The notes: generated by a model not told the origin, from the sequence alone. A stretch of DNA of 31,583 nucleotides from Akkermansiaceae bacterium UBA7890 (GCA_002501065.1 DLRK01000117.1:98475-130057), one strand, 5' to 3'. Counted from the stretch's first letter, positions 9,473 to 16,877 are shown. Numbers and translations are program-made.

Positions 9473-9574
9473 CCATCGACAGGGGAGTCCCACCGAACGC
9501 GGGGCTGAGATTTTCCGGCGCGCGGAATGCACCCTCCGAACCTGATGCGGGTCATGCCGACGCAGGGAGTCTGG
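9473..9574 (+). promoter_or_regulatory. TPP (thiamin pyrophosphate) riboswitch, THI element
   Basis: The conserved THI-box blocks are present in order: AGGGGAGTCC at 9481-9490, GGGGCTGAGA at 9501-9510, ACCCTCCGAACCTGAT at 9531-9546, and GGGTCATGCCGACGCAGGGA at 9550-9569. The pyrimidine-sensing CTGAGA and the diphosphate-side GAACCTGAT/ATGCC core are intact. A small variable hairpin (TTCCG/CGGAA) lies between the two halves. A P1 closing stem can be drawn from CCA..GAC (9473-9480) to GTCTGG (9569-9574) with a two-base bulge. It sits 68 bases before thiC, the classic target gene. TPP binding would be expected to lower thiC expression when thiamin is plentiful. Confidence 0.95.
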
Positions 9575-9596
9575 CATTCAAAAGACCAACTTCCTT

Positions 9597-9618
9597 CGCC
9601 ACGCGGTCCCGCGTGGCG
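9597..9618 (+). promoter_or_regulatory. GC-rich hairpin between TPP aptamer and thiC (probable expression platform)
   Basis: CGCCACGCGG (9597-9606) and CCGCGTGGCG (9609-9618) are perfect reverse complements, giving a nine- or ten-base-pair stem with a 2-4 base loop. The following bases, ATTCTCATTTC, are only moderately T-rich. It could be a weak intrinsic terminator for the riboswitch, or a structure affecting ribosome access to the ATG 24 bases downstream. I cannot tell which from sequence alone. Confidence 0.6.
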
Positions 9619-9642
9619 ATTCTCATTTCAAGACAAACGATC

Positions 9643-11643
9643 ATGATCAGCCCCGAAGAAAACGGAACAAGTCACCCGGGGGAAAGCCTCTTTCCCGCAT
9701 CCAATCGTATCTACGTCAAGGGCGCGCTCCATCCCGACCTCCGCGTGCCTCTTCGTGAGATCACTCTGGACGAAACCAATCATCCTGATGGCCGGATCGA
9801 ACAGAACCAGCCCATCCGGGTCTACGATTGTTCCGGCCCCTGGGGAGATCCCGACTTCAGCGGCGAAGTAACGGAAGGACTGCCCGCTCTGCGACGGGAG
9901 TGGATCCTGGCCCGTGGTAATGTGGAAGAATATGAAGGCCGCGACCATCGCCCCGAGGACAATGGCTACCTCTCTGAAGAGCACGCTCGCAAATTCAATG
10001 AAAACAAAGAGTCCAGGAACAGGCTGAAGGAGTATCCTGGCCTGAAACGCAAACCGCTCCGTGCGACCGACCACCCCGTCACCCAGCTCTGGTATGCACA
10101 ACAGGGCATTGTCACGCCCGAGATGGAATTCATTGCCATCCGCGAAAATCTGGGCCGGGCCGCCTTCCGGGCGCGCCACGACAGCTACCCCGACGCTCCC
10201 AATGCCCTGAACACCACCCCGGAGGGCTACAACATGCCGCGACCTTCCGAAATCGACCCTCTCAAGCAGGTCCCGCGCAACACCCTCGATCACCAGCACC
10301 CGGGACAGAACTGGGGAGAAAGTCTTCCGGAGTCCATCACCCCTGAATTCGTACGGGACGAGGTGGCGGCCGGGCGCGCCATCATTCCCGGCAACATCAA
10401 TCACCCGGAGGCTGAACCGATGATCATCGGGAGGAACTTCCTCGTGAAGATCAATGCCAACATCGGAAATTCAGCCGTGGCTTCCACCATCGATGAAGAA
10501 GTGGAAAAGATGCGCTGGGCCACCAAGTGGGGAGCGGACACCGTGATGGATCTCTCCACGGGCAAGAACATTCACGCGACCCGCGAGTGGATCATCCGGA
10601 ACTCACCCGTGCCCATCGGCACCGTCCCGATGTATCAGGCACTGGAAAAGATCAACGGACGCATTGAGGATCTCACCTGGGAACTTTACCGTGACACTCT
10701 CATCGAGCAGGCCGAACAGGGAGTGGACTACTTCACCATCCATGCCGGAGCCCTCCTCCGCTTCGTCCCGCACACCGCCCGCCGCATGACCGGCATCGTC
10801 TCCAGGGGAGGATCCATCATGGCCAAGTGGTGCCTCCACCATCACCAGGAGAACTTCCTCTATACTCACTGGGATGAGATCTGCGACATCGGTGCCGCCT
10901 ACGACGTGGGCTTCTCGATCGGGGACGGCCTGCGCCCGGGATCCATCGCGGACGCAAACGACTACGCCCAGCTGGCCGAACTGGAAGTGCAGGGCGAACT
11001 CACCACCCGGGCCTGGAACAAGGGCTGTCAGGTCATGAACGAGGGACCTGGCCACATCCCCATGCACCTTATCCAGGAGAACATCCAGAAACAGATCGAA
11101 TGGTGCCACGGGGCACCCTTCTACACCCTGGGACCGCTCACCACCGACGTGGCTCCCGGCTACGATCACCTGACGAGCGGAATCGGAGCCGCCATGATAG
11201 GCTGGTACGGATGCGCCATGCTGTGCTATGTCACTCCCAAGGAACACCTCGGCCTCCCCAATCGAGACGATGTCCGGGAGGGCGTGATCACCTACAAGAT
11301 TGCCGCCCACGCCGCCGACCTCGCCAAGGGACACCCCGCGGCCCAGGAGCGCGACAACGCTCTCTCCAAGGCCCGCTTCGAATTTCGCTGGAACGATCAG
11401 TTCAATCTCTCTCTCGACCCTGACAAGGCCCGGTCCTTCCACGACGAGACTCTTCCCCAGGAGGGCGCCAAGACCGCTCACTTCTGCTCCATGTGCGGAC
11501 CGAGCTTCTGCTCCATGAAGATCACCGAGGATGTCCGTAAGTATGCCGAGGAACGCGGCATTACCACTGAGGTGGCGATGGAGGAGGGCATGCGGGAAAA
11601 AGCGCAGGAATTTGCAGAAGCAGGAGGGGAAATCTACGGATAA
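9643..11643 (+). CDS. thiC: Phosphomethylpyrimidine synthase ThiC (666 aa)
   Basis: ThiC is a radical-SAM enzyme that rearranges 5-aminoimidazole ribotide into hydroxymethylpyrimidine phosphate, the pyrimidine half of thiamin; it is cytoplasmic. The unusual C-terminal iron-sulfur motif CX2CX4C is intact as CSMCGPSFC (Cys615, Cys618, Cys623). Other family blocks include ALNTTPEG/NMPRPSE, the GRNFLVKINANIGNSAV block, MDLSTGKNIH, GTVPMYQALEK, FTIHAGALLR, SRGGSIMAKWCL, DGLRPGSIADANDYAQLAELEVQGELT, MNEGPGHIPMH and FYTLGPLTTDVAPGYDH. The frame is open upstream to 9442, but that part covers the promoter and riboswitch. The ATG at 9643 gives the usual length for the long ThiC form (N-terminal extra domain). 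The Shine-Dalgarno site is weak. A monocistronic unit controlled by the upstream TPP riboswitch is likely; no other thiamin gene is in the window. Confidence 0.97.
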   Translation: MISPEENGTSHPGESLFPASNRIYVKGALHPDLRVPLREITLDETNHPDGRIEQNQPIRVYDCSGPWGDPDFSGEVTEGLPALRREWILARGNVEEYEGRDHRPEDNGYLSEEHARKFNENKESRNRLKEYPGLKRKPLRATDHPVTQLWYAQQGIVTPEMEFIAIRENLGRAAFRARHDSYPDAPNALNTTPEGYNMPRPSEIDPLKQVPRNTLDHQHPGQNWGESLPESITPEFVRDEVAAGRAIIPGNINHPEAEPMIIGRNFLVKINANIGNSAVASTIDEEVEKMRWATKWGADTVMDLSTGKNIHATREWIIRNSPVPIGTVPMYQALEKINGRIEDLTWELYRDTLIEQAEQGVDYFTIHAGALLRFVPHTARRMTGIVSRGGSIMAKWCLHHHQENFLYTHWDEICDIGAAYDVGFSIGDGLRPGSIADANDYAQLAELEVQGELTTRAWNKGCQVMNEGPGHIPMHLIQENIQKQIEWCHGAPFYTLGPLTTDVAPGYDHLTSGIGAAMIGWYGCAMLCYVTPKEHLGLPNRDDVREGVITYKIAAHAADLAKGHPAAQERDNALSKARFEFRWNDQFNLSLDPDKARSFHDETLPQEGAKTAHFCSMCGPSFCSMKITEDVRKYAEERGITTEVAMEEGMREKAQEFAEAGGEIYG

Positions 11644-11685
11644 GGAACTGGCCGGCCCCGGCCACCGCGCCATCCATCCGAAGCC

Positions 11686-12228
11686 CTAGACCATGATGGC
11701 TTCGGCCACTTCCTGCACCGCCTCTTTCCCCTCCAGGAGCGCCGCGAGAGCGAGGCCAAATTCGACGGCCGTTCCCGCCCCCCGGGAGGTCACCAGTGAA
11801 CCGTCCACGATGACCCGTTCCTCCCCTTCCGCGGCCAGGAGTTCCTCCTGCGTGGTGAAATGAGCGGTATGACGCCTGCCCTCCAGGAGACCTGCATCGT
11901 GCATCAGAAGAGGAGCGGCGCAGATTCCGGCCACCACCTTGCCCGCCTCTCCGAAGCAACGGACCAGAGACACCATCCCCTCCTCCTTTCTGAGCGCGGC
12001 CACTGCCGGACCACCCGGCAGAAGAAGGGCGTCAAACGCCGAGGGGTCCATCCCGGAAAGAAGCGCATCGGCCCCGATCCTGATCCCCATTTTTCCCACT
12101 ACCTCCCCCCTGGCACCTGGAGTGGCCATCACGACCTCCGCACCGGCCCGTCGCAGGATGTCAACCGGAGTAACCAGCTCGATCTCCTCCACTCCGTCAG
12201 TCAGGATACAAAGCACCTTCGCCGCCAT
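11686..12228 (-). CDS. DJ-1/PfpI family protein (YajL/DJ-1 subgroup, 180 aa)
   Basis: The protein is full length for the DJ-1 subgroup and opens with the signature VLCILTDGVEEIELVTPVDILRRAG. Glu17 matches the acidic residue next to the reactive cysteine of human DJ-1, and Cys103 in the nucleophile elbow GICAAP is intact; LLPGG lies at about 68-73. Members of this subgroup have been described as oxidative-stress proteins with glyoxalase III activity. A protein/nucleotide deglycase activity has also been claimed but is disputed. It follows the hypothetical gene at 12246 by 17 bases, with a strong purine-rich site (GGGGGAGAGG) before its ATG, so the two are probably co-transcribed. It runs convergent to thiC, with 42 bases between the two stop codons. 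The family assignment is firm; the precise substrate is not. Confidence 0.93.
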   Translation of the reverse strand: MAAKVLCILTDGVEEIELVTPVDILRRAGAEVVMATPGARGEVVGKMGIRIGADALLSGMDPSAFDALLLPGGPAVAALRKEEGMVSLVRCFGEAGKVVAGICAAPLLMHDAGLLEGRRHTAHFTTQEELLAAEGEERVIVDGSLVTSRGAGTAVEFGLALAALLEGKEAVQEVAEAIMV

Positions 12229-12245
12229 GGAATCACCCTCTCCCC

Positions 12246-12728
12246 CTAACCTTCCAGCAGGGCCCGGAGATGCTTCTCAAACTCGCTGAGATCCGCTTCC
12301 GTCGGCTGGTAGCCGGAGGTTTCGGGCTCGATGCCGGGGCGGCCATATTCATCAATCAACCAGATCGCCTTCTCGCCATCACTGAAGGTGACACTACCGC
12401 TGATGACCGCACCCGGGCGCGGGGTTTCATCGGTGACCACCTGGACCGGACCAGCCGGAGATTCCGTCTGTCCCGGATCGATAATCCCGACCTCCTCATC
12501 GGCAACGGGCTCATTCTCCTCCGGTTCGGAAGGCGCTTCCTCTTCAACGGATTCAGACTTGAGCTCGATGCCGAGATCAAGAACGATCATCCTGGCATCC
12601 ATATAGGTCACGTTCACCCCGAACTGCCCTTTGAGACGTTTCTGGATATCCGCAAGATCGGAACCATCTTCGGCCCATTGCCTGATGGCCGTGATCTGTT
12701 CCTCAGAGAGATTGTTCGCGCTGGTCAT
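12246..12728 (-). CDS. Hypothetical protein, acidic, two-part (160 aa)
   Basis: I do not recognise a characterised family, although the N-terminal style (LSEEQITAIRQWAEDGSDLADIQKRLKGQFGVNVTYMD) resembles a conserved verrucomicrobial hypothetical protein. Residues 1-55 look like a small helical domain with a helix-turn-helix-like pattern (LADIQKRL...VTYMDARMIVLDLGI). Residues about 56-95 are very acidic and Pro/Glu-rich, probably disordered. Residues about 97-160 form a compact beta-containing C-terminal domain (PGAVISGSVTFSDGEKAIWLIDEYGRPGI). There is no signal peptide, so it is probably cytoplasmic. AGGAC lies about eight bases before the ATG. It sits between the repeat-rich protein and the DJ-1 gene on the same strand. 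A regulatory or binding role is possible but nothing shows it. Confidence 0.8.
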   Translation of the reverse strand: MTSANNLSEEQITAIRQWAEDGSDLADIQKRLKGQFGVNVTYMDARMIVLDLGIELKSESVEEEAPSEPEENEPVADEEVGIIDPGQTESPAGPVQVVTDETPRPGAVISGSVTFSDGEKAIWLIDEYGRPGIEPETSGYQPTEADLSEFEKHLRALLEG

Positions 12729-12735
12729 CTGTTAC

Positions 12736-12754
12736 GTCCTGATCCTGACAGGAC
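12736..12754 (-). promoter_or_regulatory. Hairpin overlapping the ribosome site of the 160-aa gene
   Basis: On the minus strand GTCCTG (12754-12749) can pair with CAGGAC (12741-12736) across a seven-base loop. The second arm contains the AGGAC that serves as Shine-Dalgarno sequence for the ATG at 12728. A second short hairpin (TCCGC/GCGGA, 12755-12768) lies just upstream. This could modulate translation of the downstream genes; six base pairs is modest, so chance is possible. Confidence 0.35.
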
Positions 12755-12798
12755 TCCGCCAAAGCGGAAGAAACTTGTCGCATTCCCTCCCGTGGATT

Positions 12799-14196
12799 CT
12801 ATCGGCGACCTCTGAAACCACCTCGGCCAACCTCTTCCCCGGCCGCAGCCCGTTCAGCCATTTCAGAGATCCTCTCCCGCGATTCCTCACCGATGGCCTC
12901 GGTGGTCTCGAGATATTGCAGAGTGGCCTGGGGATCCTCGCGGGCCCATTCATAAGCCACCCTGGTTACCGCCCGCTGTCGGCTCTCCTCTCCCGAAATG
13001 GTTTCAGCCAGTCTGATTGTCTCCGCCGGCGGGGCATCCCGGTTCCCGTAGACGTATCCCTGCACCGCATTGTCACGGACTTCACCGACGGACTGCGAAT
13101 TGATATACTCGAGAGCACGTTCGGGATTTTCCCGTGAGAGAGCTCCCACCACCCGTCCGATGCCTTCTTCCACCGCACTCTCGCTACCCGACTCGGTCAA
13201 CCAGTCGAAAGCCGCCGGGGCATCCTGGCGCGCCCACTCCCGGCTCACCTCGGCAACCAGGTCGTCCCGTTCCTCACCTTCCGGAAGTTTGTTCGTCTCC
13301 TGCGCGGCCTGGGCGGGACTGACGTTCGCCAGCGACTCCACCGCTGCAAAACGAGCCTCGCTCTTCTCTTCTCCACTCAGACTGTTGATCCATTTATCAG
13401 CCGCCGCATAATCACTGATCGCCCAGGACTCGGCAATCGACTCGTAGGCGTCCCCCCGTTCTTCCCCGCTGAGGCCGGTCGCCATCCTCAGGGCCGCCCC
13501 GGGATCCTGCTGTGCCATTTCGTTGAAGATCCCCGAGATGGCATCACCCGCTTCTCGACCCTCCAGGGTCCGGGCCCACTTGAGCGCGGCTTCAGGATTC
13601 TGCTTGGCCCACTCGCCCGCAATCATGGCCACGGTGTCCCCGCTCCCGCGACCACCGGGTCCCATGCTGAAATCGTCCGGATTACTGGTATACTCCCGGG
13701 CCAGTCCCTCCGGGTTTGAAGCCGCCCAACCGGAGACCGCCCCGGCCCGCGCCATGAACATTTCCGGGAAGCCCATCTGGCGGCTCTGCTCCAGTGCTCC
13801 CTTGGGATCGGTTTCCGCCCAGCGCGAGAAGAGCAGGTTCATCGCCAGCATGCGCTGCGACATGGGGAGCCCCTGCAGCTTCTTGATTTCGGATTCAAAC
13901 TGATCGGGATCAAGGTCGGAGTAGTACTCCAGCAGGCTCATGATGCGATTGGTCTGACCGGGCTCGGCAAGAATCTCGCGCAGTCCACCTGACGACTTGC
14001 CGCCCCGCGGAGCAGCTGGCGCCGCCGATTCAGAGGTTCCTCCGGATCTTCCCGTGACGGATGTCCGGGCGGGGAGATTCCCGCTCTGCTCCGACTGGGT
14101 TCCCTTGGCCTTATCGTTACCGGCCCCACCAATGAGAAGTCCACCGGCCCCACCAATGAGAAGGGCTGCCACCGCAATCAGTATATTCGGTTTCAT
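12799..14196 (-). CDS. Membrane-anchored protein of tandem W-A-x-x-D/N-P-x-x-A repeats (465 aa)
   Basis: The ATG at 14196 is chosen because it follows AAAGG and opens on a signal anchor (MKPNILIAVAALLIGGAGGLLIGGAG). The frame is open a further 56 codons upstream, but that stretch has no protein character. A Ser/Gly/Ala-rich linker covers about 28-72. From about 85 to 455 the protein is a chain of helical repeats of roughly 31-38 residues, each carrying W/M-A-x-x-D/N-P-x-x-A-L: WAETDPKGAL (~126), WAASNPEGLA (~158), WAKQNPEAAL (~196), MAQQDPGAAL (~227), WAISDYAAAD (~258), WARQDAPAAF (~328), WAREDPQATL (~425). TPR/HEAT-like solenoids of this type are common in Verrucomicrobia and are of unknown function. 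It is likely held in the inner membrane with the solenoid outside, binding other proteins. It diverges from the phosphatase gene at 14357. Confidence 0.85.
   Translation of the reverse strand: MKPNILIAVAALLIGGAGGLLIGGAGNDKAKGTQSEQSGNLPARTSVTGRSGGTSESAAPAAPRGGKSSGGLREILAEPGQTNRIMSLLEYYSDLDPDQFESEIKKLQGLPMSQRMLAMNLLFSRWAETDPKGALEQSRQMGFPEMFMARAGAVSGWAASNPEGLAREYTSNPDDFSMGPGGRGSGDTVAMIAGEWAKQNPEAALKWARTLEGREAGDAISGIFNEMAQQDPGAALRMATGLSGEERGDAYESIAESWAISDYAAADKWINSLSGEEKSEARFAAVESLANVSPAQAAQETNKLPEGEERDDLVAEVSREWARQDAPAAFDWLTESGSESAVEEGIGRVVGALSRENPERALEYINSQSVGEVRDNAVQGYVYGNRDAPPAETIRLAETISGEESRQRAVTRVAYEWAREDPQATLQYLETTEAIGEESRERISEMAERAAAGEEVGRGGFRGRR
14119..14163 (-). repeat. Tandem duplication in the signal anchor of the repeat protein
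   Basis: A 21-base sequence occurs perfectly twice, at 14119-14139 and 14143-14163, with a 24-base period (8 codons). It encodes LLIGGAGG followed by LLIGGAGN, so the duplication lengthens the hydrophobic anchor by exactly one eight-residue unit. Identity at the DNA level suggests a recent slip or an actively variable site. Confidence 0.8.
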
Positions 14197-14356
14197 CGCC
14201 TTTAAATGCGCCCAATAGAACTCAATGACGACCAAAAAGTTGCAAAGTTGTGCCGAGAAACAGCCCCTGCCGTGGAATTCCGGCTCCCGTCGGCCCTGCC
14301 GGAGGAGAAAACCCACCACTCTTGTCAGTTCAACCTCCAACCACCATCGTCCCGGC

Positions 14357-14845
14357 GTGCCCAATGATCGAACCTTCCGCCTCCTCTTCGTCTGCTGGGG
14401 GAATATCTGCCGCTCTCCCGCCGGAGAAAACGTCTTCCGTCACCTCATGGCTGGAAGCACCCTGGCCCACCGGATCGAATGTGACTCGGCCGGAACCATC
14501 GATGCCCATGCCGGCAAATCGCCCGACACCCGCATGCGGAACACCCTCGAGCGGCGTGGCATCACCGTGCGGGGTGCAGCCCGGCAGATCACCCGGGAGG
14601 ACTTTGAGAACTTCGATCTCATCCTCACCATGGACGATTTCAACCGGCAGGAAGTTCTCTCTCTTGCACCTGACGAGGCAGGGTGCGCCAAGGTGCTCCC
14701 CTTCACGGACTTCTGTGAGCAACACGAAGCAGACAAAGTTCCTGACCCCTACTATGGGGGCTCCTCGGGATTCGAGCTCGTGGCTGACCTCATCGAGGAT
14801 GGTTGCCAGGGAGTGCTTGCTCATATCGAAGCCCAACTCTCCTGA
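14357..14845 (+). CDS. Low-molecular-weight protein-tyrosine-phosphatase family protein (162 aa)
   Basis: The active-site loop CX5R-S is intact near the N-terminus as VCWGNICRSP (Cys13, Arg19, Ser20 counted from the chosen start), and the acid-catalyst motif DPYY is present (Asp near residue 130). The family length is about 155-165 residues. The frame is open back to an ATG at 14225, but the extra 44 residues (Arg/Pro/Ser-rich) have no counterpart in the family. I therefore prefer the GTG at 14357, without a clear ribosome site; the start is uncertain. The stop is followed after one base by the ATG of a fructosamine-kinase-family gene, indicating a tightly coupled two-gene operon. Eukaryotic LMW-PTP-A has been shown to dephosphorylate protein-bound ribulosamine 5-phosphates, so deglycation of protein sugar adducts is a good guess here; tyrosine or arginine phosphatase action is the alternative. 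Confidence 0.9.
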   Translation: MPNDRTFRLLFVCWGNICRSPAGENVFRHLMAGSTLAHRIECDSAGTIDAHAGKSPDTRMRNTLERRGITVRGAARQITREDFENFDLILTMDDFNRQEVLSLAPDEAGCAKVLPFTDFCEQHEADKVPDPYYGGSSGFELVADLIEDGCQGVLAHIEAQLS

Positions 14846-14846
14846 G

Positions 14847-15701
14847 ATGAGCGACCTCGACGCAATCCGCAGGGCCATCGCGGAGGAGACCGGACAGAAA
14901 ACTACGGAATCCCCACAGGCAATCGGGGGAGGTTGCATTAACGAGACTTTTCGACTCGGGAACTATTTCGTCAAAAGCAATGCTCCCGACCGCCTCGACA
15001 TGTTCGAGGTGGAACGCCTCGGCCTCGATACCCTGCACTCCACTGGAACCGTCCGGGTGCCGCAACCAATCTGTTCCGGGACATCCCCGGGGCAGGCGTT
15101 TCTCGTCCTGGAGTTTCTCCCATTCGGAAGAGTCTGCTCCTCCTCCCAGGCCAGGCTCGGCCGGCAACTGGCTGAGCTTCACCGGACAACTTCAGAATAC
15201 TTCGGCTGGGAACGGGACAACTTCATCGGCGCCACCAGGCAACCAAACGTGCCAACGGCATCGTGGATCGATTTTCTCCGGGAACAACGACTCGGGCACA
15301 TGCTCCGGTTAACCGGTGACTGCGGATTCTCCTTCCACGGTGCCGACACCCTCCTCGATCATCTCGATCGCTTTTTCGAAGAATCACCGCCCCCTTCCCT
15401 CCTGCACGGCGACCTGTGGGGGGGTAACGCGGGGGCACTGGAGGATGGAGATCCGGTCCTCTTCGATCCCGCCGTCTACTTTGGAGACCGGGAGGCTGAT
15501 CTTGCCATGACAAGGCTCTTCGGCGGCTTTGCCCCCTCGTTCTATCAGGCCTATCAGGAAATCTGGCCCCTTCCTCCCGGCCATGAAGCGCGGGTGGACC
15601 TCTACAATCTCTATCACATTCTCAATCATGCCGTCCTCTTCGGCGGCAGTTACGCCCGCCAGGCACAGGCCCTGATCGAGTCCCTGCTCCGCCACCTGTA
15701 G
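14847..15701 (+). CDS. Fructosamine/ketosamine 3-kinase family protein (284 aa)
   Basis: The protein shows the fructosamine-kinase family layout of the aminoglycoside-kinase-like fold: a glycine-rich nucleotide loop GGGCINETFRL (about 27-37), the ATP-binding Lys in YFVKSN (Lys43), the VLEFLP hinge, family-specific LAELHRTTSEYFGWERDNFIG and W-I-D-F-L-R-E-Q-R-L blocks, catalytic LLHGDLWGGNAG (near 185-196) and the metal-binding DPAVYFGDREADLAM. Length matches FN3K (about 290). These kinases phosphorylate the O3 of sugars bound to protein amines, making the adduct fall off; bacterial members have been reported to prefer ribulosamines and erythrulosamines. The ATG is one base after the phosphatase stop. 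The reading frame is open far upstream, antiparallel to nothing real; that part only overlaps the phosphatase. No signal peptide, so it is cytoplasmic. Confidence 0.94.
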   Translation: MSDLDAIRRAIAEETGQKTTESPQAIGGGCINETFRLGNYFVKSNAPDRLDMFEVERLGLDTLHSTGTVRVPQPICSGTSPGQAFLVLEFLPFGRVCSSSQARLGRQLAELHRTTSEYFGWERDNFIGATRQPNVPTASWIDFLREQRLGHMLRLTGDCGFSFHGADTLLDHLDRFFEESPPPSLLHGDLWGGNAGALEDGDPVLFDPAVYFGDREADLAMTRLFGGFAPSFYQAYQEIWPLPPGHEARVDLYNLYHILNHAVLFGGSYARQAQALIESLLRHL

Positions 15702-15728
15702 GTTCCCCGCTACCGGGTGAACCTCTGT

Positions 15729-16814
15729 TCACTTGCCAGCCGCAATCGTTCCACTGGAGAGCTTGCTCTGCTTCCCCATGAGCTGGCTGGCGAGAAAGGC
15801 TCTCACCCGTCTGGTCAGTTCCTCACTGCGGAATCCATGACCCGCCCCATCCATGGTGATGAAAACCGTCTCCACGCCCACTTCCTCAAGACGCCCGGCG
15901 AATTCCACGGACTGATGGTAGGGCACCAGTTTGTCCTTGGTCCCGTGCGCGAGCAGCATGGGAGCATCCCCGGCGCTCACATGAGTGACCGGAGAGGCGT
16001 TGACCGTAACCTCCTTTTTCTCCACGAGCCCCCCTCCCACCAGCTTCCCTTCCGGCGAATCAGCGGCGCTGTGTTTGATCGAGGTAGGAAAATCATCCAT
16101 GGTCAACAGATTCGAGGGGCCGAAATAATTCACCACGCAGGTCACTCCTGACTCCTGGTCGAGATGCTTTCCAAGCTTCCCTTCCAGTCCGGGCACATCC
16201 CCGGACACCCCGAGCATCCCGACGAGATGCCCCCCCGCACTGGTCCCCCACACCGCGATCCTGTCGGCATCGTAGCCATACTCCCTGGCGTGGGCCTTGA
16301 GCCAGCGAATGGCCGCCTTGCAATCGTGAATCTGGGCCGGCCAGCTGGCTTCATTGGTCAACCGGTAATTGATGGCCGCGCCCACAAATCCCGTTTCCTC
16401 AAGGAACGGACGCAACCGCCCGAAACCACTCTCCTTGCTTCCGGCCCTCCAGCCCCCACCATGGATATAGACCACGAGCGGACGCGGCTTATCGGATTTT
16501 CCCCGGGGAACAAAGAGGTCGAGCATCTGACGCTGGTTTCCCGCCCCCACATAGTCCTGGTTCCGCACCGTGCGGTAATCGGGATTGGCCTCCTGCCTCC
16601 CTGCGGTTCGCCCCTTCAGGAAGGCAACATGCTCCTCCAGGGAAATGACCCCGTCCCTGTTGGTGTCGACCCGTTCAAAGTTGCGCCGCGCATTGGGCGG
16701 AAGTTCCTCCTTCTGGAGCTTCCCGTCCTTGTTCCGATCCCAGTCGGTGAACCGGTCAGCGTGGACAGGAAGGGAAAGAAAAGCGGTTGCTGCGACGAGG
16801 AACAACGGTCTCAT
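15729..16814 (-). CDS. Secreted alpha/beta hydrolase (carboxylesterase type) with N-terminal EF-hands (361 aa)
   Basis: The start at 16814 gives a tidy signal peptide (MRPLFLVAATAFLSLPVHA); a further 20 upstream codons add only a second hydrophobic stretch. Residues about 24-62 contain two EF-hand loops, DRNKDGKLQKEEL and DTNRDGVISLEE, which should bind calcium. The catalytic domain from about 85 has the oxyanion motif HGGGW (118-122), the nucleophile GTSAGG (Ser192), the acid in HGTKDKLVPYH (near 298) and His in GAGHGF (near 330). This places it in the BD-FAE/esterase-lipase group, often acting on acetylated or feruloylated polysaccharides. It ends convergent to the kinase gene with a 27-base gap; a six-pair inverted repeat (GTGAAC/GTTCAC, 15717-15732) lies there. 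Substrate unknown. Confidence 0.92.
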   Translation of the reverse strand: MRPLFLVAATAFLSLPVHADRFTDWDRNKDGKLQKEELPPNARRNFERVDTNRDGVISLEEHVAFLKGRTAGRQEANPDYRTVRNQDYVGAGNQRQMLDLFVPRGKSDKPRPLVVYIHGGGWRAGSKESGFGRLRPFLEETGFVGAAINYRLTNEASWPAQIHDCKAAIRWLKAHAREYGYDADRIAVWGTSAGGHLVGMLGVSGDVPGLEGKLGKHLDQESGVTCVVNYFGPSNLLTMDDFPTSIKHSAADSPEGKLVGGGLVEKKEVTVNASPVTHVSAGDAPMLLAHGTKDKLVPYHQSVEFAGRLEEVGVETVFITMDGAGHGFRSEELTRRVRAFLASQLMGKQSKLSSGTIAAGK

Positions 16815-16877
16815 GAGAAATAGAACCGCCAAGGCAGCCAATAGTAGCACGAAAAATGCACTGCTACCGACCACGCC

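Noticed and set aside
9442..9642. 67-codon N-terminal extension of the thiC reading frame from a TTG at 9442
   Set aside because: The TTG is part of the TTGACA promoter box and the stretch covers the TPP riboswitch; the ATG at 9643 gives the normal ThiC length.
14250..14846. 199-codon upstream extension of the kinase gene
   Set aside because: It overlaps the phosphatase in another frame and is Ser/Pro-rich; kinase homology begins at the ATG at 14847.
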